DNA of 64,000 nucleotides, from NCBI GenBank assembly GCA_016713025.1, contig JADJPZ010000004.1:1240001-1304000 (forward strand), written 5' to 3'. Within the stretch, counting starts at the first letter, position 1. Each line of letters opens with the position of its first letter. The notes under the pieces were generated by a model, which saw only the letters and a list, made by a program, of their open reading frames with translations, was not told the origin of the DNA and made no database searches. This DNA comes from Saprospiraceae bacterium. GTDB taxonomy: Bacteria; Bacteroidota; Bacteroidia; Chitinophagales; Saprospiraceae. The position numbers were made by a program, and so were the translations under genes. Positions 44,901-53,808 of the stretch are shown one piece after another.

Positions 44901-45786
44901 TGAAGTCAGTATCAATTTTAATGGTCGGACAGGAGAAAAACCTGTAAGATGGTACTATTATGACGAACCAAAACGTAGAGAATTGTACAGGTTCATTTCT
45001 TACCTATTTCAGATAAGAAATAGGTATAATTTATATCCGGTTTTTCCAGACAATACAAGTACATTTGATGCTGGGAATATAGGATTAGGAGCTGCAGATG
45101 GACTAAACACCCCGAGGATAATGCGATTGTCAACCGTAGATGGAAAACATGCTATCATTATATCAAACCTCCACACAACTCAAAGTAAGACCTTAACGAA
45201 CGTCCTTTATGATGTCACAGGCACTTGGTACAAATATAATGGTACTACAGCTGTAGATGGTCAACAATTTATAGTGACCAATACTTCATCAGATTATCCA
45301 CTTTTGCCTTCAGAAACAGTATTATTGACCAATTTCCCCTTGGATTTCTGTACTAATGTAACAAAATCTTCAAATGATGGTGATTTTTCATTGCGATATG
45401 CACTGGAGTGTGCAATAGAGGGAGAAACCATAACCCTTGATAATGTCATCCCATCATCCACTATCAATTTAACAGAACCGATAATATTAAACAAAAATAT
45501 AACAATCCGGGGGCTGCTAGGTGCAAATATAAATATAGATGGCTCCTTCATAAATGGTCAATCTTTGTTTCAAATCATGGCAGGTAAATCAATTACGATA
45601 GAAAATGTAGATGTAAAATGTAGCCAAGGCAATATCAATGGAAGATGTCTCCTGAATAATGGAGGTAATATAATTCTGAAAGATGTAGAATTTATAGATA
45701 GTACAAGTAATACCAGCGGAAACACAGTATATAACTCTGCCGGCACCATCGATGTACAAAATAATTTGACAATAAAAAGACATTAA
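41938..45786 (+). CDS. Secreted alpha-amylase-family (GH13) protein with starch-binding-like and beta-helix regions
   Basis: I choose the ATG at 41938 (MRRFYHFFVLLLVLTGL), which gives a normal signal peptide ending FAQ; an upstream frame adds 17 unlikely residues. The protein has 1282 aa. The N-terminal part (about 25-470) holds Ig/CBM-like domains, then an E-set/CBM48-type domain (about 475-640, VYVVGDFNNWTPSEAYKL). The GH13 barrel runs from about 650 (LNIYELHFRDFTEEGTY): region I DVVLNHAF, region II GFRFDFTKG (nucleophile Asp about 820), region III AIFEHLAN (acid Glu) and region IV GESHDEERLG, so it should cleave alpha-1,4-glucans. From about 1140 (DFCTNVTKSSNDGDFSLRYA) a parallel beta-helix begins but ends after few coils. 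No T9SS sorting domain is present. Confidence 0.88.
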   Translation: MRRFYHFFVLLLVLTGLISNNSFAQNGFRSADGWGTGWSTTDYWVGTGFGTTYGKTYQNTSGSGNRYFRLHTDWGGNQRTHGPIESDCMTASDEIITIGSQKNLDTWGGCKAYYINVSNTTDRYVFRTRFGDGINNTPKMVVFRVQGAIQIVQTVSQSPTSTAVTSSAPVIITSNLSGTLSTGQGVYLRFTTDNWFSSTIIPMTGSNTTYTASIPPQTSGTVVKYYVFTSGSGLTIGHGDADFYTINGNTNNGTNYQYIVLTSNSAVSVTPSNPTDNVPVTITFNASGTALAGVTKVYLHSGVSSTESSPTTFNHTIGHWGQDDGIGLMTNTGGNTWSISITAGLRSYYNVPSEKDIFGINFLFRSADGTLKEHNNGSNFFNTVNPGNYFKIISPANNPQFSQVGSTLSIDATTPISPAIWTLDQIDPLNGNLIQNLVTGNINDQVFTYSLPIINTNQRKFRISADYGSGIIKVKTFVVQGFNLVNIASKPEGTKPGINYHLSDATKATLVLHAPKYTRYLKGTGAEGGTNTSAPKNVVYVVGDFNNWTPSEAYKLNRDTVMNGVHDRGDYWWITLDGLTPGQEYVFQYLIDGSIRVADPYTHKVSDPDDWQIPASVYPNLITYRPQAVDRASVLQTNKPQYNWTAPSFTKPTTDRLNIYELHFRDFTEEGTYLKAIEKLDYIKGLGINAIHVMPVSEFEGNSSWGYNPNFYFAADKAYGTENDLKFFVDECHKRQIQVFNDVVLNHAFYSNVMAKMYWNTLENKPANDNPWFNPNHKMVRNTGGHWGADWNHESEHVQNMVDSILGYWLKEFKFDGFRFDFTKGFGQTDPNDFPSGDDWASATNTDRINLLKRMVDRMWNVYPGSVAIFEHLANSDEDRILANHGILMWSGVGHHNDLKRFVLGYPDNDPNIYNSGLYNAPDLAFSLQNWMSYGESHDEERLGYELMQYYNGTKNTPNMIDRLKIAYGFNLLLPGPRMLWQFGELGYEVSINFNGRTGEKPVRWYYYDEPKRRELYRFISYLFQIRNRYNLYPVFPDNTSTFDAGNIGLGAADGLNTPRIMRLSTVDGKHAIIISNLHTTQSKTLTNVLYDVTGTWYKYNGTTAVDGQQFIVTNTSSDYPLLPSETVLLTNFPLDFCTNVTKSSNDGDFSLRYALECAIEGETITLDNVIPSSTINLTEPIILNKNITIRGLLGANINIDGSFINGQSLFQIMAGKSITIENVDVKCSQGNINGRCLLNNGGNIILKDVEFIDSTSNTSGNTVYNSAGTIDVQNNLTIKRH

Positions 45787-45860
45787 TTTGTCCTATAAAA
45801 TTCAAAAAAACCTTAATTGAGAAATTATAAAATATTATTTTGTGCCCAAAATATTATTTT

Positions 45861-46469
45861 ATGAAGATCATCTGTATAGGCCGCAATTATATCGATCATG
45901 CCAAGGAGCTCAACAATCCTGTTCCAAAATCTCCCATCATATTCATGAAGCCGTCTACTGCATTATTGAAGGATGGAAAACCTTTTTATCATCCTGATTT
46001 TAGCGAAAACGTGCATTATGAATTGGAAGTTGTACTAAAAATATCTAAAAATGGAAAAGCCATAGCAGAAAAGTATGCTGAAGACTATTATGATGCAGTA
46101 GGATTGGGTATTGATTTTACAGCTCGTGATATTCAGGATAAATGTAAAGACAAAGGACATCCTTGGGAGTTGGCCAAGTCATTTGACAATTCTGCAGTGG
46201 TCGGAGATTTTATTGAAAAGTCAAAAATAAATTCACACGGTATAAAATTTCAGCTTATAAAAAATGGCGTCCTGACCCAAGACGGAAATACAAAAGATCT
46301 GATATTTAACTTCGGTTATCTGATCAATTATATTTCCGGATATTTCACTCTTCAAAAAGGAGATCTTATATTTACAGGTACACCTGCCGGTGTTGGAAAA
46401 GTAAATATCGGAGATCATCTGGAAGGATATCTTGAAGGACAAAAAATGTTGGATTGCAGAATAAAATAA
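45861..46469 (+). CDS. Fumarylacetoacetate hydrolase (FAH) family protein
   Basis: A 202-aa protein starting at the ATG at 45861 (MKIICIGRNYIDHAKEL), where the family normally begins; a TTG-initiated extension of seven residues is unlikely. Metal-binding acidic residues are in HYELEVVLKI and GLGIDFTARDIQ, and IFTGTPAGVGKV is the family's C-terminal signature. Small FAH proteins hydrolyse or decarboxylate acyl-pyruvates or act as oxaloacetate tautomerase/decarboxylase. The substrate cannot be chosen from sequence alone. It precedes metK by 170 bp but has no obvious link with it. Confidence 0.88.
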   Translation: MKIICIGRNYIDHAKELNNPVPKSPIIFMKPSTALLKDGKPFYHPDFSENVHYELEVVLKISKNGKAIAEKYAEDYYDAVGLGIDFTARDIQDKCKDKGHPWELAKSFDNSAVVGDFIEKSKINSHGIKFQLIKNGVLTQDGNTKDLIFNFGYLINYISGYFTLQKGDLIFTGTPAGVGKVNIGDHLEGYLEGQKMLDCRIK

Positions 46470-46579
46470 CCTGAATAAGCATTTCGCACAATAATCAACT
46501 GAATTCGAGCCTGAGACAATCATCTTTAGTATAAAAATTAGGGTGTTTGTCTGTTTCATATATATTTTTTAAATAATAG

Positions 46580-46612
46580 TTTGGTGAATGCATTTTAATA
46601 ATTGTACTTTTG
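46580..46612 (+). promoter_or_regulatory. Promoter of metK
   Basis: A -33 TTTG at 46580-46583 and a perfect -7 box TACTTTTG at 46605-46612 are separated by 21 bp. The predicted start near 46619 leaves a short leader of about 20 nt, so no SAM riboswitch fits between promoter and gene. Confidence 0.65.
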
Positions 46613-46639
46613 CAATTGAATATTTAAAAAAAATATAAT

Positions 46640-47893
46640 ATGCCATATTTGTTTACATCGGAGTCGGTTTCAGAAGGCCATCCGGATAAAGTAGCAGATC
46701 AGATATCTGATTCATTGGTTGATCATTTTCTTGCTTTTGACCCTAACTCAAAAATAGCGTGTGAAACTTTAGTAACCACTGGCCAAGTAGTGCTCGCAGG
46801 TGAAGTAAAATCCAAAACCTATCTTGATGTACAGCAAATAGCAAGAGATGTAATTAAAAAAATCGGATATACAAAATCCGAATATATGTTTGAAGCACAT
46901 TCATGTGGTGTATTGTCAGCTATACACGAACAATCGCCTGATATCAATCAAGGAGTAGAACGTGCAAAGAAGGAAGACCAGGGTGCTGGTGATCAGGGAA
47001 TGATGTTTGGCTATGCTACAAATGAAACGGACAATTATATGCCATTGGCATTGGATTTGTCGCACAAAATACTTCAGATACTAGCTCAGATAAGAAAGGA
47101 TGGTAAAAAAATGAAATACCTCCGACCTGATAGTAAATCTCAGGTTACTATAGAGTATTCTGATGATAATCAACCTATAAGAATCGATAGTATAGTCGTA
47201 TCCACACAGCACGATGATTTTGGTCCGGATGAGGAAATGCTGAGCGAAATCAGAAAAGATATAATAGGTATCGTCATTCCTGAAGTCAAAAAGACACTTA
47301 AACCAGAGTTGAGAAAACTATTCAATGACGACATCACTTACCATATTAATCCTACAGGAAAGTTTGTGATTGGTGGCCCGCATGGAGATACAGGTTTGAC
47401 TGGCAGAAAGATCATAGTAGATACCTACGGAGGAAAAGGGGCGCATGGAGGTGGTGCTTTTTCGGGTAAAGATCCAAGTAAAGTGGACAGATCTGCGGCT
47501 TATGCAACAAGGCATATCGCCAAAAATCTGGTAGCTGCTGGAGTTTGCAGTGAAGTATTGGTACAGGTTTCGTATGCAATTGGTGTCGCAAAACCCACAA
47601 ACATTTACGTGAATACCTATGGTACTGCCAAAGTCAAAATGAAAGACAGTGAAATCGCCAATATAGTTTACGATTTATTTGATATGCGACCGTATGCGAT
47701 TGAAAAAAGATTGAAGTTACGTACTCCAATATATTCAGATGCAGCAGCTTATGGCCACATGGGAAGAAATTCTGAAACAAAAGAAGTCACATTTAAAGAT
47801 GGATCCGGTACTGTAAAAACAATAAAAGTCGAAACCTTTACATGGGAGAAACTGGATTATGTAGATAAGATTAAAAAATTATTCAGGATTTAA
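46640..47893 (+). CDS. metK: S-adenosylmethionine synthetase
   Basis: A 417-aa cytoplasmic enzyme making SAM from methionine and ATP. All three domains are present: [20 protein letters not shown] at the start (ATP and Mg2+ binding), [12 protein letters not shown], the central [20 protein letters not shown], and [19 protein letters not shown] with the P-loop Lys. It is somewhat longer than E. coli MetK (384 aa), as usual in Bacteroidota. Confidence 0.98.
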   Translation: MPYLFTSESVSEGHPDKVADQISDSLVDHFLAFDPNSKIACETLVTTGQVVLAGEVKSKTYLDVQQIARDVIKKIGYTKSEYMFEAHSCGVLSAIHEQSPDINQGVERAKKEDQGAGDQGMMFGYATNETDNYMPLALDLSHKILQILAQIRKDGKKMKYLRPDSKSQVTIEYSDDNQPIRIDSIVVSTQHDDFGPDEEMLSEIRKDIIGIVIPEVKKTLKPELRKLFNDDITYHINPTGKFVIGGPHGDTGLTGRKIIVDTYGGKGAHGGGAFSGKDPSKVDRSAAYATRHIAKNLVAAGVCSEVLVQVSYAIGVAKPTNIYVNTYGTAKVKMKDSEIANIVYDLFDMRPYAIEKRLKLRTPIYSDAAAYGHMGRNSETKEVTFKDGSGTVKTIKVETFTWEKLDYVDKIKKLFRI

Positions 47894-47942
47894 TAGATAA
47901 AGTGCAGTATCTTAACTTCTGGTGTCTAAAAGCGAGAAATTG

Positions 47943-50463
47943 TCAAACACCTTTGTACTTTTTGAAAAACCAGATTTTCAATATATCCGCAGTAATGATA
48001 TATGCTACAATAATTGAAATCATTGATGATAGCTGTATAATGCTTAAAGGTACCAAACCCAACTTTTGAGCAAATGACAAGTAAGGAAGTACTATTGTAA
48101 ACAGCAAGCCAATCATACTCAGGATAAACAGAATTGTCGAAGGTTGGCTCTTGAAGAAACTTTTATGAGTTCGGATTATAAAAAGTATACATAATTCAGT
48201 AAGTACTGATTCAATAAACCAACTTGTCTGGAAAGTTGATTCCTTAGCTTTCAGAATGTACAATAGCACAACAAAAGTCAAAACATCAAAAAATGAGCTG
48301 TGGATGCCAAATATTATCATATATCTGTTAATAATTTTCTGATTCCATTTTCCGGGTTTGGAAAGCTGCTCTTCATCTACATTATCTGATGCAATCATCA
48401 TATAGGGAAAGTCTGAAATAAAGTTTGTCAATAAAATTTGTTTTGGTAACATCGGTAAAAATGGTAAAATCAGAGATGCTGTAGCAACACTAAACATATT
48501 TCCAAAAGTGGACCCAGTACTGATATAAATATATTTTAATGTGTTGGCAAATGTTTTTCTTCCTTCCCTTATACCTTCCACCAAAACAGACAAATCTTTC
48601 TGCATTAAAACAAAATCCGCTGCTTCTTTTGCAACGTCTGCGGAATTATCAACACATATCCCTACATCAGCTGCATTTAAGGCAGAAACATCATTGATTC
48701 CATCTCCCATGTAAGCTACTGTAAACGATTTTCTCAAAGCCTGAATAATAATTTCTTTTTGGTGTGGTTCTACTTCAGCAAAAATATCAATACTCTTCAC
48801 TTTTAGTCGCAAAGCTTCACTGCTGGTATTAAAAAGTTCCTTGCCCGTCATAATTACCGGATGATCAATACCTAGTTGCATACCGATCGACTTTGCAACG
48901 TTTTTATTATCACCTGTTATAATTTTCAAACCTACATTGAGCTTTCTTAGTTGTCCTATTGTTTCTGTAATGCCAACTTTTACGGGATCTTTCAGAAGCA
49001 CATAACCTGCAAATATCATTTCTGATTCTTCACTTTTTTGGATAGGGTCATCAATATAGTTTTTGTAACCTACAGCAATAACTCTATAACCATCAAAACC
49101 AAACTGCGTGTACCGATCCTTTATATTCTGAGTAAAAGGAGTAATTTTTTTTATTTCACCATTGCTGCATCTGACATATGTACAAATTTCAAGTATTTGA
49201 TCGAAAGCACCTTTTGAAATGAAAATTTTATCAGTACCATTATCAATTCCAATACTCAACCTCTTTCTTAAAAAATCAAAAGGTATTTCTCCTGTTTTAA
49301 TTATTTTTTCATTCGGGTTAGTATTTAATATTTTCAATGCTTCATCTATTGGATTGCTATAACCTGTTTCAAAAGATGCATTCCAGATAGCCAATTTTTT
49401 AGTAAATTCACAGTTGTTTCCTTCAAAATCAACAGTTCCATCAACTATGATGGTCCCTTCAGTAATGGTACCGGTTTTATCAGAACATAACAAATTTACC
49501 TCCCCTAAATTTTGTATCGATGATAATTTTTTGACAATAACTTTTTTTCAGCAACCTATTTGCCCCTGCACTCATGGCAATCGTGGTAATAGCAGGTAGT
49601 AATTCAGGAGCCATACCCACAGCAAGTGCTAAAGCAAATAGTGTTGAATCAACAATACTTTTATGATTTAAAATATTGGCTATCAATATAAAAATTGATA
49701 AAAAAAGAGTGATTTTCATTAAAAAATACCCAAAATCTTTGATACCTTTCTCAAATGTTGACTCAACAGTTGTTCCGGATCTGATAACAATGTCCCCAAA
49801 AAACGTATCATTTCCGGTATTAATTACAAGTGCCTTCGCTTTTCCACTTACAACATTTGTACCTTCCCAAAGACAGTTGTACCTTTTGGGCAGCGGTGTA
49901 TCTTCTTTTATTTTTCCAGCAAACTTTTGAACCGGAAAAGATTCTCCGGTTAGACTTGCCTCATTAATGTGTAACTCATTGGATGAAACAATAATACAAT
50001 CCGCCGGTATGATGTCTCCGGCATTAAATACAATTATATCTCCTGGAACAACTGAAGCAGAAGGTATATCTGAATATATCCCACCTCTTAAAACTGTACA
50101 TTTTGCTGAGATGAGTGATTGAAGCTTTTGGACGACTTTGCCTGCATTTCTTTCCTGAATATAACTTAATATCCCTGTTGACAATACAATCATGGAAACA
50201 ATAACAACTTCGGAAATATCACCTAAAAATGCAGATAAAATAATTGCTCCTATTAGCAAGAGCATCAATGGGTTAAGAAATTGACCTGAAAGCAACTTCA
50301 AATCTCTATATATATTAGATTGTTTCCTTTTGTGAATTCCAAATTTTTGTAGATAATCGTTGGCTTGCTTTATACTAACTCCATTTTCCGAACTTCGAAG
50401 TTTATTACACCACCACTCAATATCATATGCCCAAAAACATTTTTGTTCATCACGAGAAATCAT
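47943..50463 (-). pseudogene. Mg2+-transporting P-type ATPase (MgtA-like), single-base frameshift
   Basis: Two frames together give one P-type ATPase of about 840 aa, the length of MgtA/MgtB. The first (50463 to about 49549) has the cation-ATPase N-terminus, the actuator loop INEASLTGES and helices up to VGMAPELLPAITTIAMSAGA. At a run of seven A on the coding strand (49542-49548) the frame is lost. Omitting one A restores KKVIVKKLSSIQNLGEVNLL and leads into the second frame with the phosphorylation motif CSDKTGTITEG, the hinge MGDGINDVSALNAADVG and six more helices. Everything else is conserved. It may be a pseudogene, an assembly error, or less likely a slippage-dependent gene. Confidence 0.85.
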
Positions 50464-50516
50464 ATGCCTATATTTGATTATTGATTAAAGCCGGGATGAC
50501 AAGACTTTACTGTTGG

Positions 50517-51647
50517 CTATTCGATGAGTATATTCTCTATTATTTCCAATCCATACCCTATCAGCCCTACCCTTTTTTTCTTATGATTAGATATCAACCT
50601 AATTTTTGAAACACCAAGTTCTCTTAATATTTGAGCACCTGTTCCAAAATCTCTTTGCTCATCTGAAATTTTTGGATTATTGTTGGGGTTGTTATCCAGG
50701 GTTTTAAGTTTTTCAAGAATAGATTCAGTCTTTTCACCGTGTCGCATAAACAGCAAAATTCCTGACTGATTTTGAGCTATGAGTTGAAGAGACTTTGATA
50801 GCTGCTCAGCGTATCCTTCAAATAATATACCTAAAACATCACCCGTTTCTGTACTGGAATGTACCCTCACTAATGTAGGTTGATCATTAAAAACCTTTCC
50901 CATAACAAAAGCCAAATGTATATCTCCCGTAGTAATTTGCCGGAAAGCTCTAACTGAAAATTTACCAAAAGATGTTTCAAGTTCAGTTTCGAATTCAAGC
51001 AAAACCAATCTTTCTTTTGACATCCTATAGGCCACCAAGTCTTTAATAGAAATAATTTTGATTCCTAATTTATGACCTATTTCGACCAATTGAGGTAAGC
51101 GAGCCATAGAGCCGTCCTCATTAAGAATTTCCACAAGAACTCCTGTAGGATAACAACCGGCCAATCTAGCCAGATCCACTGCTGCTTCTGTATGTCCTGT
51201 TCTTCTCAAGACACCACCTTGTTTTGCTATCAATGGGAAAATGTGTCCGGGACGGGCAAAGTCTTCCGGCTTAGTATCCGGATGGATAAGTGCTTTAATT
51301 CCTGTAGCTCGATCATAGGCTGAAATTCCGGTAGTACAACCATGACCAATCAAATCAATAGAAACAGTAAATGCGGTATTGTGCATGGCAGTATTGGATT
51401 GCACCATCAGGTTAAGATCGAGTTCTTTTGCTCTTTGTTCAAGGATAGGTGTACAAATGAGTCCCCGACCGTGACTTGCCATAAAATTTATCAATTCAGG
51501 TGTAATTTTTTCTGCAGCGCATATGAAATCACCTTCATTTTCCCTATCTTCATCATCTACTACTATGATGATCTTTCCATCTTTAATGTCTTCTATTGCT
51601 TCAGAGATAGTGTTAAGCTGTATAGTAAGAACTTTATCTGCTACCAT
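50517..51647 (-). CDS. ribB: 3,4-dihydroxy-2-butanone-4-phosphate synthase with a degenerate GTP cyclohydrolase II domain
   Basis: A 376-aa RibBA-shaped protein for riboflavin synthesis. The N-terminal domain (about 1-205) is a complete RibB: IIVVDDEDRENEGDF, MASHGRGLICTP and RRTGHTEAAVDLARLAG. The C-terminal domain keeps the RibA frame (VRVHSSTETGDVLG, GTGAQILRELGVSKIRLI, GYGLEI) but has lost the zinc-binding Cys cluster, reading GILFEGYAEQL instead of the usual G-RCDCG-QL, and the RQEGRG motif (FMRHGEKTES). It is therefore expected to lack GTP cyclohydrolase activity, and another gene must supply RibA. It starts 7 bp before the end of the disrupted glycosyltransferase gene upstream. Confidence 0.9.
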   Translation of the reverse strand: MVADKVLTIQLNTISEAIEDIKDGKIIIVVDDEDRENEGDFICAAEKITPELINFMASHGRGLICTPILEQRAKELDLNLMVQSNTAMHNTAFTVSIDLIGHGCTTGISAYDRATGIKALIHPDTKPEDFARPGHIFPLIAKQGGVLRRTGHTEAAVDLARLAGCYPTGVLVEILNEDGSMARLPQLVEIGHKLGIKIISIKDLVAYRMSKERLVLLEFETELETSFGKFSVRAFRQITTGDIHLAFVMGKVFNDQPTLVRVHSSTETGDVLGILFEGYAEQLSKSLQLIAQNQSGILLFMRHGEKTESILEKLKTLDNNPNNNPKISDEQRDFGTGAQILRELGVSKIRLISNHKKKRVGLIGYGLEIIENILIE

Positions 51648-51654
51648 TGATTAT

Positions 51655-52815
51655 CTAATTTGCCGCAAAAATAGAATTTAATATCTCACCTTTTTGTTTC
51701 CAGCTATAATTTTCTCTTACAAATTGTTTTCCATTAGTAGCAATCATTTGATATAGTGCCTGGTTTGACGTTAATTGCAATATATGCTGAACAAATTCAT
51801 CCCTTGTCTCTGCAAGAAGTATTTCCTTATCAGTCTGTGCTCCTATTGAATCATTGACTGCTTTTGTTGTAACACATGGTATGCCAAGAGCCAATGCTTC
51901 CAAAATTTTATTTTGCTGACCTGTCCCCGACCACATCGATACAATAAAAACTTTGCCTTTAAGATAAGACAGACGTATGTCGTTGACCCTTCCAGTGATT
52001 GTGATTTTTTCAGATGCAAGTGATTTTACAGTCGATGATGGATCAGTACCGGAAATCAAAAACTTAAAGTGTTCAGGAAGTAAGGGCATGATTTCATTGA
52101 CTGTGTACTTTACTGATTCTACATTGGGCAGGTATGACATATTTCCGACAAACACCAGATCAAATTCCTTTTTAATATTAACACAATGAAATTCTGTAAA
52201 ATACTCATCAATTCCATTACCCAAAACAATCATACTCTCAGCTTCAGGAAAATCAAATAATGACTTATCCTGTTGTGATATGATCGTCAGGTGATCAAAA
52301 CTCTTTGCAATTAGTTTTTCATATAGCTTCATCCTTTTTGCTTCCAGTCTAAAAAAAATGCTGAGCGGGAAACCTGCAATTTTTGCCCTGCGATCCATAC
52401 TTGTACCAAACCCATCCATGTAATCAAGGGTTTTAGGACCTGTAAGGTCTTTGGTATATTCTGCCATTCTCAAAAGCTGACAATAACAATGATCCGGATT
52501 TATCTCGTGGTATAAGCCGTTAATTATTTCTTTGATTTTTTTGCTATAGAACCATCCTATTTGTATAGGCAAACCATAAACAAAGGAACTGAAAACCTAA
52601 AGTATCCTTTCAATTGGGGTAATCCTGATCACACTTATACTCTTAGTGTAAGATTGAAGGGTTTCAAGCCATTCTGGCTTTATATCTTCGTCAATGATAC
52701 TGATCAAATGAATGTCATGATCTGCACTTAGATATTTTATCTGATAAAAAGCTCTTAGTTTATCGCCTTTGTCAAGTGGATATGGAAATCTTGATGTAAC
52801 AAATAGAATCTTCAA
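51655..52815 (-). pseudogene. Glycosyltransferase (XrtA/PEP-CTERM-associated-like GT4) interrupted by an in-frame amber codon
   Basis: A single frame of 387 codons runs from 52815 to 51655 with one internal stop, TAG at 52597-52599. Before it stands the GT-B N-terminus (MKILFVTSRFPYPLDKGDKL). After it the protein continues in the same frame (VFSSFVYGLPIQIGWFY), then DYMDGFGTSMDRRAKIAGFP, FDHLTIISQQDKSLF and the nucleotide-sugar site GNMSYLPNVESV with KILEALALGIPCVTT. No frameshift is needed. One point change would restore a protein like TIGR03087-type sugar transferases. It is either a fresh nonsense mutation or a base error. It follows the barrel-protein gene by 10 bp. Confidence 0.85.
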
Positions 52816-52825
52816 AACTTTGCGA

Positions 52826-53629
52826 TCATTTTTGATATTGAAGACTTAATGCTGGAGAATTACCTAAATTATCATTCAAGGCGACAGCTGATGAGATACG
52901 ATAAGTATTTTTTAAGTTGAAATGTAACCCAAAACTGTAAAAACCTAGTGTTGGATTAATTCCTACATTGATTTGAGCCTCCTGAATTACATTATATCCT
53001 ACTCCGATCTTAAAATCAGGTTTTCTGTATATGAGTTTGTCCATCTCCATGATCATAAATACTTTATTGGATGGTTTGTACATGACTCCAAGCCTGACTC
53101 GGGTTCCCAAATCTGTTGCATCGGTAATTTTGGACTTACCGGGACTGAATATATGCGTTGCAATACTAAATTCTTTATTTAATTTCAGTTGCATTCCGAG
53201 TTCGACTGTGTATAAATTTTTACTTCCTACTTTTTCGACATTGTACCGCAATATGTCAAATTGACTGCCAATACTTAAGTTCGGGTGGAGTTTTCTGGCA
53301 TAAGATAAACCAAATTTCTGTTCTGAATACTCAGTAAAACCAAAATGGGAAACCAACAAACCAAATGTTCCGAATTTGAAACTCTTAGCTCCTGCAATGG
53401 AAATAGTAGTCATTTCTTCCAGATTAAATCTCCTCTCAAAACTGATATCTGCACCAAGATTAGTAATCTCTGTCAAACCTGCCTGATTGAGATAAATGGA
53501 TTTGATACCGCCCAAATTTACTCCGGCTCGTGACAATCCCAGAAAGTTAGCACCCCCTAAGCTTGTAAAGCCCGATTGTGCCCATCCTGAAATGGAAACA
53601 AACATGAGAAAAAATGTCAGATACTTCAT
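52826..53629 (-). CDS. Outer membrane beta-barrel protein (PorV/PorQ/UPF0164-like)
   Basis: A 267-aa protein with a signal peptide (about 1-17, ending GWAQ) and alternating strands throughout. The N-terminal FTSLGGANFLGLSRAGVN and IKSIYLNQAGLTEI resemble the opening of PorV/PorQ-type barrels (an alpha-loop and NPAGL-like motif), as do the regular FGLSYARKL, IGSQFDILRY and YSFGLHFNL strands. PorV and PorQ homologues take part in type IX secretion, but this member is short and not diagnostic. It is the first gene of a possible operon with the glycosyltransferase. Confidence 0.6.
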   Translation of the reverse strand: MKYLTFFLMFVSISGWAQSGFTSLGGANFLGLSRAGVNLGGIKSIYLNQAGLTEITNLGADISFERRFNLEEMTTISIAGAKSFKFGTFGLLVSHFGFTEYSEQKFGLSYARKLHPNLSIGSQFDILRYNVEKVGSKNLYTVELGMQLKLNKEFSIATHIFSPGKSKITDATDLGTRVRLGVMYKPSNKVFMIMEMDKLIYRKPDFKIGVGYNVIQEAQINVGINPTLGFYSFGLHFNLKNTYRISSAVALNDNLGNSPALSLQYQK

Positions 53630-53808
53630 ATCACTTCGCTATTTGCAGACTTAAGGGGATAAAGTTAAAAATATTATTCAATCCGAAGTATGTTTAGATT
53701 TTTATGTTTGAGTGAAAATGTCCCAATTTAACTACAGTCTATAACTACTCCAATTAAAATTAAGGAAAATTGACCCTCCTTGAGCTGAAATTAACTACAT
53801 TACTCCGA

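Noticed and set aside
46613..46639. SAM riboswitch controlling metK.
   Set aside because: The leader from the predicted promoter is only about 20 nt.
49480..49560. Programmed frameshifting in the P-type ATPase.
   Set aside because: The shift needed is +1 and the A7 tract lacks a stimulatory hairpin; error or decay is simpler.
52597..52599. TAG read as pyrrolysine or by a reassigned code.
   Set aside because: Other genes in the window end in TAG (for example DUF6377 and the Oar-like region's neighbours use normal stops), and no pyl genes are seen.
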